A DNA stretch of 64,000 nt from Kuenenia sp039794105 (GCF_039794105.1 NZ_JBDIWA010000006.1:62001-126000); one strand, 5' to 3'; shown: positions 1 through 10,181, numbered from the stretch's first letter. Program-made: numbers and translations. Notes: generated by a model not told the origin, from the letters alone.

Positions 1-1427
1 GGCGGGGAGTCCGGTTGAAGGGTTATAGTATGAGTTTAAAACGAAGCTCATATATAAAAACACTGAAAACGCCAAATCACATCGGAACCGTTGAAACGCT
101 GAACGTATTTGGCGTGAAGGCTGATTATATGCGCCAGTTCAGGGAATATTTAGAAGAAGAAGGCGTGAAAGGAAAGGATGATTATGAAGAGATTGTGATA
201 CCTGCGATTTCCAACCTGGGCACAAGGAAGTTGAAATATCCCCAACTGAAAGAAGGGGTTGATTTTAAAAAACAAGGCCCAAGGCCGACACTGGGAGAGC
301 CTGATGAATATTTGCTTGAACGACCGGTAATCGTTGACTGGTATCCTAAAATAGAAGCGATTCAGAACCGTTTGGCGCGATCTGCTGCAACCGCCACGCT
401 TCACGAAGGAAAGCTGCGAGACGAGCATCTTGCCTTTATCGACTATGAGAAGGTCTGGTTTGAATTACAAAAATACAAGAACGAACGCGCCTATCATAAC
501 CTCAATATTAAAAAGGATATACTGCCCGTTTTACTGGAACGGACGGATTGGTATGTACTCTATATTCCGGAAGAAGAGCTTGTATTTCATTCATTTGATC
601 AGGCGCAATTATGGCAAGACATAGCAATAACCATGCTGAAGAAATATTGTGATAATTTTTATCATGCGAAGAAGCTGGATTATGAAAAAGACAAGATGGA
701 ATATAAGTATCTGGATGAGGTTGAGGCGGCATTAGAGGCGCAAAGGAAAAAAGGCAATATCGTTGATGAGTATACATTCCTCGTTGAAAAATCCCGCGAC
801 GACATCATTGTAAAACTGAATGAATTAAAGCAGAAAATTAAGAGACATGACTTCAGCGATTTTAAATTCGGGTCTATTCGTTCATTCACATTTGATCAGC
901 ATTTATACAAACCGCTGATTTACATAAAGGATAGTGAGATAAAAGTGGTGCCGGTTGCATTAAATGAAGGGGAGAATCACTTTGTTGTTGATTTAAAGAA
1001 ATATTTTGAAGGCAATGCCGGTTATTTCCAGGATAAAGAATTGTATTTGTTAAGAAACCTGGGCAGGGGTAGGGGTGTAGGGTTTTTTCAGGCGCATAAT
1101 TTTTATCCTGATTTTATTATGTGGCTGGTATTTAATGGTAAGCAGTACATAAGCTTTATCGACCCGCATGGCATCCGTAATGCAAAAGGCATTGATGACC
1201 CAAAGATACGTTTTCATAAAGAGATTAAAACATTAGAAAACCAAATTGGTGACAGAGATGTTATATTGAATTCATTCATAATTTCTGTTACCGAATTTCG
1301 TCAAATAAGTTGGTGGGAAAAACAATTGAAAAAGGAAGATTTAGAGGCAAATCATGTCATGTTTCAACGTGAAAATGACATAGGTTATATAAGAAGAATA
1401 TTTGGGATCTTAGGCTTCGTTAAATGA
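1..1427 (+). CDS. Type III restriction-like helicase/nuclease, C-terminal part (5' end outside window)
   Basis: The reading frame is open from the left edge to the stop at 1427, so this is probably the C-terminal ~470 residues of a larger protein. An ATG at 30 with GAAGGG just upstream is the alternative start if the gene is short. Counting from codon 15, residues 359-386 carry QAHNFYPDFIMW followed by ISFIDPHG. This matches the PD-(D/E)XK nuclease region at the C-terminus of type III restriction Res subunits and related DEAD/DEAH helicases, usually PDF...FIDPKG. Here P365-D366 and D383 are present, and the usual Lys is His385. No helicase motif is visible because that half would lie upstream. 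The next gene starts 31 bp downstream on the same strand and also carries a nuclease-like domain, so the two probably form one defence operon. Family assignment is from recognition; the exact subtype is unknown. Confidence 0.7.
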   Translation, partial: RGVRLKGYSMSLKRSSYIKTLKTPNHIGTVETLNVFGVKADYMRQFREYLEEEGVKGKDDYEEIVIPAISNLGTRKLKYPQLKEGVDFKKQGPRPTLGEPDEYLLERPVIVDWYPKIEAIQNRLARSAATATLHEGKLRDEHLAFIDYEKVWFELQKYKNERAYHNLNIKKDILPVLLERTDWYVLYIPEEELVFHSFDQAQLWQDIAITMLKKYCDNFYHAKKLDYEKDKMEYKYLDEVEAALEAQRKKGNIVDEYTFLVEKSRDDIIVKLNELKQKIKRHDFSDFKFGSIRSFTFDQHLYKPLIYIKDSEIKVVPVALNEGENHFVVDLKKYFEGNAGYFQDKELYLLRNLGRGRGVGFFQAHNFYPDFIMWLVFNGKQYISFIDPHGIRNAKGIDDPKIRFHKEIKTLENQIGDRDVILNSFIISVTEFRQISWWEKQLKKEDLEANHVMFQRENDIGYIRRIFGILGFVK

Positions 1428-1458
1428 GTTATTGGCGTAATTAATAAGGAACTGAAGG

Positions 1459-4400
1459 ATGTCAGGATTTTTTAATTCACAAATACCACCGCCAGCTAAC
1501 TGGCAAGATTTTCAAACCCTCTGCTGTGACTTATGGAGAGAAATTTGGAAAGACCCAAATACTCAGGAAAATGGAAGGCAAGGACAGCAGCAGCACGGTG
1601 TAGATGTTTATGGAAGGCCAGATCAAGGAGATGATTGGGCTGGTATACAATGCAAAGGAAAAGAGAATTACTCTAATAAATCACTTACACAATATGAAGT
1701 TGAAGACGAAGTTAAAAAAGCTTTAAATTTCAAACCTAAACTCTCCCAATTTATCATCGCAACTACAGGAGTTAGGGATGCAAAAATACAAGAGATTGCT
1801 AGAATAATAACAGACGATCATCATAAAAAAAGCTTATTTTCAGTCACTATTTGGTTCTGGGATGATATAAAAAAACGTTTTGAAGACTTTCCTGGTGTAT
1901 TGGAAAAATATTACCCTGGATTTACTTCTAATACAATTGGAATAAAAAAGGATATTAATGAAATTAAGGAAGCAACACATCAAACATTAAAAAACTCCGC
2001 AGAAATACCAAAAATTAATTCATCAATTTCTTCATTATCAGAAAAAATAGAGAATATTATACACCCCAACATTCCTGACACATCTACAATTCTAACGAGT
2101 GAATATCAAGCAGAAATAGATCACTCACGAGATTTATTAAAAAACCATAAACCAAGAGAGGCATTAGAGTATTTAGAGAAATTAAAAAGTCGCATCTGGT
2201 CAAATACTCAACCAATTGTTAAATATCGTCTTCTCACAAATATTGGTTCTGCAAGATTAAGTTTAGGCCAAGAGCAAGATGCTGCAAGATTATTTATAGA
2301 ATCTTTACAATATAATCCCGAAGACGAAAAAGCTCTCTGCAATAACGCCCTCGGCCATTTATTATTAGGGCAGTTAGAAGATGCAAAAAGTTTTGCTAAT
2401 AAAGTACTAACAAAAAATTCAGCAAATGATCTTGCCTATTCAATAATCATTCAGACTTTTTCAGACAATAAAAGTTTAGAAGATGTTATTACAGTAGTTC
2501 CCGAAGCTTATAGAAACTCACCGGAAATTGCCTATGCTATCAGCCATTTTGCCCGGAAGAAGAAGGCATTGTTAGAAGCAAAAAAATGGTTAGAAGTTGC
2601 AATTGCTAACGATAAAGAGAACATACCTTATTTCAAAGGAGATTTAGGCACGGTAATTTTGGAAATATTAGCAGAAGACAAATCTATTTTTTATGTTAAT
2701 CAGATTGATGAAATAAAAAATGATGCGTTAAAAAGAGCTATTCAATTATTAACAGAGGCGTGGGAATGTATTGCCAACACGGATATCAGGAATTTCAGAC
2801 CTTCATGGATTGCAAACAGGGCAATCGCAAAAGAACTTTTAGGTGATTTAGAGGGAGCCATTAAGGACTTTGAAATAGCCTTGGACATAGAACCGTCCAA
2901 TCCGGTATTTATAAAACACAGAGCTATTTTATCGTGTAAAAGTAATGATAACCCAAAAGCCAAAGAACTCTTAAAAAGAATCATATTTTCTAAAGAAACT
3001 CCCGAGGCTTTGCTATTACTTGCAGAAATATTGCGAGAAGAAAACAGCGAAAACAGTTTAAAAGAAGCAATAAGGCTTATTGAAGAATTTTTAAAGAATA
3101 ACTCACAAACATCATTACAAGAAGATGCCAAAAGGTTGTTAATAGATTTGTATATTGCTTCTAAAGATTTTGAAAGAGCTGCAAACACTTCTGATTCTAT
3201 GAGGGCTTTAGATCCTACCAGTATCCTTAATTTAGTTGATGCAGCTCGTTTATCAAAATTCCGTGGTAAAAATGAAGATGCTATATCTTTATTAAAAGAA
3301 GCAAAGGGATACATAAACAATTATTCATCCTTTAGGCAATTACTAGCCGTTGCAAACGAATTATATTCACTAGATGAATTTGAGAATGCAGCGGATATCT
3401 ATGAAAAAATAGCCAATACGGGCTTAGATAATTTTTTGACTCGCCGCCTACTTATCAGTTATTATCGTTCCGGGAAAACTGGTCAAGCACTTCAAATATG
3501 TCAATCTCTTCGTATGAAATACGGTCCTTCAAAATATGTTTCTGAAATGGAAACAGCCATATACGAAGAAATAGGTGATTTAAATGAAGCAAAAAAAGTG
3601 TGTCAAGAATACTTAAACCGATTTCCCAATGATTTTGATATGAGATTGCGTCAGGCAGTAATTAATTTACAAACAAATAACCTCCACGAACTTGATAATT
3701 TCTTAAATTCTTCAATAGATGTAAATACCTTATCATTGGAAGCCAGCCTTCAAATAGCACATCTCTGCTCGGCAAGAGGATTAGATCAAAAATCCTTTAG
3801 AGTAATGTATGAAATTCGTAGGAAGTTTTTTAATAATGGCGATGTGCATTTAAAATATATTAATTTTTTCTTTCAAAGAGAAAAGGATGCTGATCAATTT
3901 CTAAATGTTAATAATATTTGCATAGATACAGCGGTTTGCGTTAAAGATAATTCAGGTAAATGTGAATGGTATATTATTGAAGATCGGAATGATGCAGATA
4001 TTTCTCGTGGAGAAATTGACTTACAACACCCTCTTGCTCAAAGGATATTAGGCAAATCAGTTGGAGATGACTTTCTTTTAAAAGAAAATAAATTTTCAAA
4101 AGAAATCGCCAAAATATCGGAAATCAAAAGCAAATATGTATATGCACTGCATGAAAGTCTGAATAATTTTGAGAAGTTATTTCCAGATATTCCCGGTTTT
4201 TGGGAGGTAAAAGTTGGTAAACCCAAAAAAACAGGTGATCTTCCAGAGGGGTTTCAACCAATTTTAGATGAAATAAGCAGACAACACGAAGCATCTCTAA
4301 AAATTAAGCAATCATATAAAGAAGGACTGCTTACTGTTGGAGCCTTTGCAAAATTGATTGGAAGAAATACCGTAGGTGTATGGTATGGCATGGTAAGTGA

Positions 4401-5388
4401 CCCTGATTTAGGACTGAAATGTTGCCACGGAAATATTGAAGAAAGAAATATTGCTATTTCGCTACTAAACAATAAATCAAAATTAATTGTTGATATAACA
4501 TCATTAATGACATTACATAGCATAAATACAGCAGATATTGTTATCCACGCCTATGGTAAATTAGGTATTTCGCAATCAACAATTGATCTTATCAAAGATA
4601 CTATAGATGAACGAAAAGGATTTGAGTCAAATGGATTTATGACAATAGGGAAAGAGGGTGATAAATTTGTAAAACGCCAAATTAGTGCTGAAGATATTAG
4701 GCGTAATATTCAACATCTAGAAGCTATTTTGTGCTGGATTGATAATAATTGTGAAATTATTCCTTGTAAGGCTGCGTTAAATATAAAGAAGAGCCGTATT
4801 CAGGAACTTAATGAAATGTTTGGTAAATCATTTATAGATACGATACTAATTTCAAGTGAGTCTGGAAATTTACTTTACTCTGATGATGAAAGGTTAAGAT
4901 CCTTTGCAAAAAGTGAGTTTGAAGTTCACGGAATTTGGTCACAGATTTTATTTATGCACTGTCTAAATAACAACTTTCTTGAAAGAAGTAAATATAATGA
5001 AATAATTATTAAATTGGTCAATCTTAATTATTATCACACAAGCATTGATAAGGATATTCTAATTGAAGCCGCCAAACAATCAAACTGGTCACTTTCATAC
5101 CCTTATACAACAGTTCTGAAAGTACTTAGTGGTAAATTTTCTGATGAAAACTCTGCATTAAACGTAGGAACTAATTTTATATATGAATTATGGAAACAGC
5201 CAATTTTATCTCACCAGCGTGATTATTTAATACTCAACGTATTAGATACTATTGTAGTAGAACGGAATCGACATTCAATTTTAGATAAGTTAATCTATAA
5301 TATAAAAAAACGATTCCGTATATTGCCACTGGCTGAAAAACAAGTTATATCATTGATTGAGATATGGAAACAAATGTATGTGTTATAA
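1459..5388 (+). CDS. Large multidomain protein: Mrr-like nuclease + TPR + GreA/B-C-like + PIN-like domains
   Basis: 1309 residues. Residues ~1-155 look like an Mrr-type restriction endonuclease fold: HGVDVYG supplies D49 and GIQCKGKE supplies the Q64-x-K66 pair, followed by FIIATTG. Residues ~205-800 are helical repeats of TPR type (for example NALGHLLLGQLEDAKSFA). Residues ~820-895 read like the C-terminal domain of GreA/GreB: EWYIIED, then HPLAQRILGKSVGDDF. Residues ~960-1290 resemble a PIN-like nuclease: LIVDITSLMTLH near 1007 and LLYSDDERLRSFA near 1140 provide the acidic residues. I recall TPR-GreABC-PIN arrangements from bacterial conflict systems, but did not verify this. ATG at 1459 follows AAGGAACTGAAGG. 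The codon composition is more AT-rich than in neighbouring housekeeping genes, which fits acquisition. A nuclease-armed sensor/effector acting with the upstream helicase-nuclease is inference. Confidence 0.72.
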   Translation: MSGFFNSQIPPPANWQDFQTLCCDLWREIWKDPNTQENGRQGQQQHGVDVYGRPDQGDDWAGIQCKGKENYSNKSLTQYEVEDEVKKALNFKPKLSQFIIATTGVRDAKIQEIARIITDDHHKKSLFSVTIWFWDDIKKRFEDFPGVLEKYYPGFTSNTIGIKKDINEIKEATHQTLKNSAEIPKINSSISSLSEKIENIIHPNIPDTSTILTSEYQAEIDHSRDLLKNHKPREALEYLEKLKSRIWSNTQPIVKYRLLTNIGSARLSLGQEQDAARLFIESLQYNPEDEKALCNNALGHLLLGQLEDAKSFANKVLTKNSANDLAYSIIIQTFSDNKSLEDVITVVPEAYRNSPEIAYAISHFARKKKALLEAKKWLEVAIANDKENIPYFKGDLGTVILEILAEDKSIFYVNQIDEIKNDALKRAIQLLTEAWECIANTDIRNFRPSWIANRAIAKELLGDLEGAIKDFEIALDIEPSNPVFIKHRAILSCKSNDNPKAKELLKRIIFSKETPEALLLLAEILREENSENSLKEAIRLIEEFLKNNSQTSLQEDAKRLLIDLYIASKDFERAANTSDSMRALDPTSILNLVDAARLSKFRGKNEDAISLLKEAKGYINNYSSFRQLLAVANELYSLDEFENAADIYEKIANTGLDNFLTRRLLISYYRSGKTGQALQICQSLRMKYGPSKYVSEMETAIYEEIGDLNEAKKVCQEYLNRFPNDFDMRLRQAVINLQTNNLHELDNFLNSSIDVNTLSLEASLQIAHLCSARGLDQKSFRVMYEIRRKFFNNGDVHLKYINFFFQREKDADQFLNVNNICIDTAVCVKDNSGKCEWYIIEDRNDADISRGEIDLQHPLAQRILGKSVGDDFLLKENKFSKEIAKISEIKSKYVYALHESLNNFEKLFPDIPGFWEVKVGKPKKTGDLPEGFQPILDEISRQHEASLKIKQSYKEGLLTVGAFAKLIGRNTVGVWYGMVSDPDLGLKCCHGNIEERNIAISLLNNKSKLIVDITSLMTLHSINTADIVIHAYGKLGISQSTIDLIKDTIDERKGFESNGFMTIGKEGDKFVKRQISAEDIRRNIQHLEAILCWIDNNCEIIPCKAALNIKKSRIQELNEMFGKSFIDTILISSESGNLLYSDDERLRSFAKSEFEVHGIWSQILFMHCLNNNFLERSKYNEIIIKLVNLNYYHTSIDKDILIEAAKQSNWSLSYPYTTVLKVLSGKFSDENSALNVGTNFIYELWKQPILSHQRDYLILNVLDTIVVERNRHSILDKLIYNIKKRFRILPLAEKQVISLIEIWKQMYVL

Positions 5389-5398
5389 AATTAATGAT

Positions 5399-5821
5399 AT
5401 TTAAATTATGAGTAGGGTGGATTAAGGTGGTAATTTTTACACTGCATCCATCAATAATATTTCCAGGGAAAGGTGGATTCGCTATCGCTTAATCCACCCT
5501 ACTGTCTAACTTCGACTATACTCAAGAGACTCATGATTTGTGATTTACCCTGAGAGAAAGAAAGCCCAGTCCGTGAGGGCAAGGACTCTTCTAGATTCTC
5601 TAACGGAGTTTATAGACAATGCCGTACAAGCTAAACACGGACAAACAGAGTTTGTCCGTGCCACCCTACTAACTATCTAACGGATTTTACCTCCACATTC
5701 TTTTGACAAAGACAGGTTTTAAACTGAAAAAAACCGGGTTTTGAGCATTTGAAAATTGAAAATAGGAATTTACTTCGGATTTCGTATTTAGCATTTCGGA
5801 TTTCAGCATTATGCAGTCGGC
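5399..5821. repeat. ~420-bp direct repeat, copy 1, with internal inverted-repeat element
   Basis: Nearly identical to 7458-7874; the two copies bracket the toxin-antitoxin genes. Inside, AGTAGGGTGGATTAAG (5411-5426) is repeated in inverted orientation at 5488-5503, so 5411-5503 looks like a small MITE or hairpin element. A second hairpin, CACGGACAAA / TTTGTCCGTG, lies at 5636-5660. The rest of the spacer 5389-6100 holds no convincing gene. Confidence 0.85.
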
Positions 5822-6100
5822 GGTCGTCAAATTCCGGGGACACCATACTTAATTTTTGAGATTCTTATTTTTCTTTTGACAACTCTTTTGGTCAGATTTC
5901 TGTCTATGGAGTATTCGTCCAATGATATTTTCAAACCATTGCAAAGGAAGCTCGTGCTTCCTCTTATCAGAAGCAAACCTGCCTGTCGGCAAAAGCAATT
6001 ATCTGCCTGACCGCATACAGACGTTCCAAAGCAAGATGCTTCACCTTGTTCAGCACAATGCTTTGGAACGAGTTAAAGCATAAGGTAAATCGCCTTAAAG

Positions 6101-6598
6101 TTATGCTTCAAGTAAATTTGTTGCCTGTTTTATAATACTTGGATGTATCCGGAATTCCCTTACCTTAAGTTTGTTTAACAACCCTATTGCTTCTTCTTTT
6201 GTGAGAAATTTTTTTGTCACACTACTGAGTATGACTCCTATTGTACCCACGGCGGTAAATCCCTCTAATTTCGCAGCAATACGTACCTTCTTCTCATTTG
6301 AAAGAAATACTTTTGCCTTCAACCTCTCCGCCACTTCTTTTACATGAGACTCTCCAATGTGGATACCGTATCTTTTCGCAATTTTTATCGCCTTTCTTTC
6401 ATCTGCGTTATGTACTTTTAGAATTCCTTTATTGATTGCTTCTTTAATCGCGACAACTTCGTTATTCTGATCATGTACTACCTCGGACTCAACATATCGC
6501 GGTATGTTCACGTACCCGAACAATTCTTTGAGTAATTTTAGCTCATCTAGCTTTGCAAGATGAATGATGACGTCTGAATCACTCACCACCGGATGCAT
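6101..6598 (-). CDS. DUF3368 PIN-like toxin of a type II toxin-antitoxin pair
   Basis: About 165 residues. The N-terminus VVSDSDVIIHLAKLDEL gives the first acidic pair of a PIN-like fold. GIHIGESHVKEVAERLKA and VFLSNEKKVRIAAKLEGF follow, then GTIGVI; this order is characteristic of DUF3368 predicted nucleases, which probably cleave RNA. The ATG at 6598 is preferred over an upstream TTG at 6604. It overlaps the end of the UPF0175 gene by 20 bp, so the two are translationally coupled in the usual antitoxin-first order. In place of the canonical second-helix Asp there is a Glu in GESH, which is common in this family. Both genes lie between two long direct repeats, so the pair may be mobile. Confidence 0.85.
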   Translation of the reverse strand: MHPVVSDSDVIIHLAKLDELKLLKELFGYVNIPRYVESEVVHDQNNEVVAIKEAINKGILKVHNADERKAIKIAKRYGIHIGESHVKEVAERLKAKVFLSNEKKVRIAAKLEGFTAVGTIGVILSSVTKKFLTKEEAIGLLNKLKVREFRIHPSIIKQATNLLEA

Positions 6599-6827
6599 AC
6601 GCAATGTCTTCTTTCAACTCTTCTATCCCATAATTTATATACGCGTTGTGCTTTTTGAGTATTTCCAATACGCCTTTTCTATCAACGCCTAATATATCAG
6701 CAACCTGTCGTAAAGTCACTCTTCCATCCCTGTAAAGTCCCACAGCTATCAACTCCAGCAGTGATTTTTCTACTGGTTTTTCCAAGACATCAACAAATTC
6801 GTCAGGAAATTTTAGTTTTGCTTCCAT
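6579..6827 (-). CDS. UPF0175 family antitoxin
   Basis: 82 residues with the UPF0175 layout: an N-terminal KLKFPDEFVDVL segment, then a helix-turn-helix-like region LYRDGRVTLRQVADILGV, and a C-terminal YGIEELKEDI tail. Members of this family are DNA-binding antitoxins paired with DUF3368 toxins, and the overlapping downstream gene here is exactly that partner. AAAGGAG lies at good spacing before the ATG at 6827. It probably represses its own promoter and neutralises the toxin; this is family knowledge, not shown here. Confidence 0.85.
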   Translation of the reverse strand: MEAKLKFPDEFVDVLEKPVEKSLLELIAVGLYRDGRVTLRQVADILGVDRKGVLEILKKHNAYINYGIEELKEDIAYASGGE

Positions 6828-6830
6828 CTT

Positions 6831-7109
6831 TTACTCCTTTGTGAAATAATTTGAATATTCTTCGAATATATTCAGTTGTTTTTTCTGACGTAAACTTTTA
6901 TGTTTGTCCGTTAAAAGCAGGCATGTTTGCTTTTTTGCGTTTCTTAATAATGTTCTATTGTTGTGTATAAGACAAGCAACTTTTTGAATTACCAGGTACA
7001 ACTCAAGTAAATTTCCCTCCGGATGCAGAATAAAACAGCGGTCGTCCCACCTAAGCCATTCCCAGTTGCATACCAAATCCAGCCTTTTTTTAATAAATGT
7101 ATTAAACAC
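6831..7109 (-). CDS. Hypothetical protein, doubtful
   Basis: A 92-codon frame opening with GTG and ending just before the antitoxin ribosome-binding site. It contains CNWEWLRWDDRCFILHPEG, which I do not recognise. The position upstream of the toxin-antitoxin pair would suit a third operon member, but no domain or strong ribosome-binding site supports it. It may equally be a chance frame or a decayed gene. Confidence 0.25.
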   Translation of the reverse strand: MFNTFIKKRLDLVCNWEWLRWDDRCFILHPEGNLLELYLVIQKVACLIHNNRTLLRNAKKQTCLLLTDKHKSLRQKKQLNIFEEYSNYFTKE

Positions 7110-7291
7110 CGCCTGAAAGCAGGGATTAAAAGGGTCACACCTTGAGTAGTGATTTATTTTTCTAATCGTTTATTCATTTCATATTCTTTAGACATTTTTG
7201 ATTTCCAATCAAAGTGTTACTCCATTTGTGGTGGGTGCATTCCCGATTTTTTGTAAAAAAGCTTATTATTTATGCACGATGGATCACTCGT

Positions 7292-7385
<94 letters not shown>

Positions 7386-7457
7386 TTCGATATTCTCTTT
7401 TCATCCTACTAAAATGACGGGTTACAAAAAAACGGGAATGCTCCCATTTGTGGTTGC

Positions 7458-7874
7458 ATTTAAATTATGAGTAGGGTGGATTAAGGTGGTAATTTTTACA
7501 CAGCATCCAGCAATAATATTTCCAGGGAAAGGTGGATTCGCTATCGCTTAATCCACCCTACTGTCTAACTTCGACTATACTCAAGAGACTCATGATTTGT
7601 GATTTACCCCGTGAGAAAGAAAGCCCAGTCCGTGAGGGCAAGGACTCTTCTAAATTCTCTAACGGGGTTTATAGACAATGCCGTACAAGCTAAACACGGA
7701 CAAACAGAGTTTGTCCGTGCCACCCTACTAACTATCTAAAGGATTTTACCTCCACATTCTTTTGACAAAGACAGGTTTTAAACTGAAAAAAAACCGGGTT
7801 TTGAACATTTGAAATTTGGAATTTGCTTAGGATTTCGTATTTAGCATTTCAGATTTCACCATTATGCAGTCGGC
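7458..7874. repeat. ~420-bp direct repeat, copy 2
   Basis: Second copy of 5399-5821 in the same orientation, with only scattered substitutions and small indels. The 16-bp inverted arms AGTAGGGTGGATTAAG are at 7470-7485 and 7547-7562. Recombination between the copies would delete the toxin-antitoxin block. Confidence 0.85.
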
Positions 7875-7876
7875 AA

Positions 7877-7911
7877 ATTGCAGATTGCAGATTGCAGATT
7901 GCCGATTGCCG
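7877..7911. repeat. Heptanucleotide tandem array (ATTGCAG/ATTGCCG)
   Basis: Five consecutive 7-bp units directly after direct-repeat copy 2 and just downstream of the chemoreceptor gene. Confidence 0.85.
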
Positions 7912-7925
7912 ACTGAGGGCTCAGG

Positions 7926-9956
7926 CTAAGGGCATTCCCCTTCGCTTGCATTGACTTCTAGGGATATTGTTTTTACAAGGGCATTAAGTTCCTGGGCTTG
8001 CGCCGTCAATTCTTCTCCTGCCGAAGCAGCTTCTTCTGCGGTTGCGGCATTTTTTTGCACTACCTGATCCATCTGCAGAATGGCCTTGCTTATTTGCTGA
8101 ATGCCATTGCTTTGTTCTTCCGAAGCGGAAGCAATCTCATTTACCAGATCAGTTACCATTTTAACCTGCGTAACAGAATTTGAGAATACCTCTTTTACCT
8201 TTGACTCGGCGCTGGAAAAAACATCTTTCGTCTTGTTTACGAGTTCCATTCCCTTTTCGGCTTTCTTTACACTATCGGCGATTAACATGGTGATGTCCTT
8301 TGCTGCGACTGAACTTCTTTGGGCTAGATTCCTTACCTCTTCTGCAACAACGGCAAATCCGCGACCATGTTCCCCTGCGCGCGCTGCCTCAACTGCGGCA
8401 TTCAAAGCCAGTAAATTTGTCTGGAAGGCGATTCCTTCTATAAGTTTAATGATGTCAGCAATCTTTCCGCTGCTTTCTGAGATATCATTCATTGCTTCTG
8501 CCATTTCCCTGACCGAGCGGTTTCCGTGTTCAACCGTTTCTGCGACAGATATATTGCCGTTTTCTACAGTAATATTGCATGCCAATGCGAGTTTTGATGC
8601 CTCCGCCGCATTATCCGCGTTTTGTTTTGTCATAGAGGATATCTCCTCCATGGTCGATGAGGTTTCTTCTATTGACGCCGCCTGTTCCGACGTCGATTCC
8701 GAAAGGCTTTGGCTTGATGCGGATATTTGTTCTGACGCTGACACAACATGAATGGCATTGCTTGAAAGGTTATTAATTATTTCTTTAAGTATTTTTATAA
8801 GGGGTCGCACTATGTTGCGCCAACTTAGAATGATAATCAGGCAGACAATGCCGGTTGCCACTCCCTGAATCCATAATAAGCGCATAGCCCGTTTATCTGA
8901 ATTTGCCTGGTATAAGCCAACCGCATCATTCATGGTTTTTACAAGGACATTAACGGTATCAAAAACGTTTCTGTACGACGCTATATATTCAGCGGAATTT
9001 ACTTCCGCTTCAAAAAGTTTTTTAGTGCTGTTTTTGGTAGTTTCCCATAATTGTTTAATTTCGTTTAATTTGTTCCGTATCGCATGGTCTGTAGTTGGTG
9101 AAACAGAGGTAAATTTTGTCATTTCCATGTCCAAAGGAGCCTTTCCTCCTTTGACAAGAGAATCCAGGGTTGCCTCAAATACTGCGCCTGTTTTAAGAAA
9201 TGAATGCGTGCCTGATTTTGTATCATCTGATTGGTTTAAAAAAGCCTCTATTCCCTTGTTTGCCTGGCCAATGGGAATGTTCACGACAAGGATGCCCATA
9301 GTATCTTGCAGTTTAAAGTCGTTCTTTGGGCTTTCTGAATGATTATTGTGGCAGTTAACGCACACCTGTGCGGTTGCGACATCGGGGGTAGCATATCTCA
9401 GGACATAGTACCCTTTATGTTCTAAAAAACGATACAATACCTGCCCCTTGTTATTATAGAAATAGTCAAAAGCCTCCTTTTCAAAATCCGTCTTGAGCCC
9501 CTTTTCTTTGTTTATATTCCATTTGCTTAAAAGATCATAGCTGTATGTGCCTTTTTGATTAATGACGTCTGACACTTCTTTAACAAATGTTGCGGGAAGG
9601 GGAATACCGCCAATGATATTAGCATAATGTTGATTGGGGTGAACCTCCGGCGTCTCTTTAATAAGCTTGCCAACAACATTTTTTGTGTAATGGGTCCGGT
9701 CTGCCACAATCTGAAGTGTGGTAATTTCTGCCGCTTTTATTGTGCTGTAACGAAGTTGTAAAGGGATCAGTTCGGAATTAATTTCGCTGGAATATTTCTG
9801 AAGCAGCATACGCTGCCGTCCGGCAAGGTTTACAACATTTACACTATCGCGTTGGCTTTTTATCGTCCAGAATACAAAAAAAGTACCGGTCAATATGGTT
9901 ACGAGAAGTGTTATAAAAATAAACGAAAACTTCTTTCCGATAGGCAATTTATCCAT
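7926..9956 (-). CDS. Methyl-accepting chemotaxis protein with c-type heme sensor domain
   Basis: 676 residues. TM1 is at ~11-30. The periplasmic region starts with LAGRQRM (44-50), a motif of PilJ/NarX-like sensor helices, and continues into a DUF3365 (Tll0287-like) domain with a heme-attachment motif C199-V-N-C202-H203. TM2 is ~359-379. The cytoplasmic signalling domain follows (~400-676), with the conserved hairpin EAARAGEHGRGFAVVAEEV and RNLAQRS. The protein should therefore sense redox state or a heme ligand such as NO or O2 in the periplasm and signal to CheA; the ligand is inference. AAAGGAG precedes the ATG at 9956. No che genes are adjacent. The stator genes at 35.8 kb are far away. 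Confidence 0.9.
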   Translation of the reverse strand: MDKLPIGKKFSFIFITLLVTILTGTFFVFWTIKSQRDSVNVVNLAGRQRMLLQKYSSEINSELIPLQLRYSTIKAAEITTLQIVADRTHYTKNVVGKLIKETPEVHPNQHYANIIGGIPLPATFVKEVSDVINQKGTYSYDLLSKWNINKEKGLKTDFEKEAFDYFYNNKGQVLYRFLEHKGYYVLRYATPDVATAQVCVNCHNNHSESPKNDFKLQDTMGILVVNIPIGQANKGIEAFLNQSDDTKSGTHSFLKTGAVFEATLDSLVKGGKAPLDMEMTKFTSVSPTTDHAIRNKLNEIKQLWETTKNSTKKLFEAEVNSAEYIASYRNVFDTVNVLVKTMNDAVGLYQANSDKRAMRLLWIQGVATGIVCLIIILSWRNIVRPLIKILKEIINNLSSNAIHVVSASEQISASSQSLSESTSEQAASIEETSSTMEEISSMTKQNADNAAEASKLALACNITVENGNISVAETVEHGNRSVREMAEAMNDISESSGKIADIIKLIEGIAFQTNLLALNAAVEAARAGEHGRGFAVVAEEVRNLAQRSSVAAKDITMLIADSVKKAEKGMELVNKTKDVFSSAESKVKEVFSNSVTQVKMVTDLVNEIASASEEQSNGIQQISKAILQMDQVVQKNAATAEEAASAGEELTAQAQELNALVKTISLEVNASEGECP

Positions 9957-10181
9957 TTATTACGGTGCTCCTTTAAGTATAAAATGAAACATCCATGAGC
10001 CATTGCTCACAAAGGGAAATGAATTGTTAAATCGTTTCAACCAGACCCATCCAACTTCACAATATTTTCACAAATAGTCAAAGATAAAACAATACGTATA
10101 TAGTTCGTATATAATACGTATCAAAAATAAGTAGTTATCGATTGATATTTTTCCTCTTTTACTCGAAAAAAGGAGGTAGGT

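Noticed and set aside
8101..8751. 216-codon plus-strand frame
   Set aside because: Antisense shadow of the chemoreceptor signalling domain; Ser/Ala-rich translation with no motif or ribosome-binding site.
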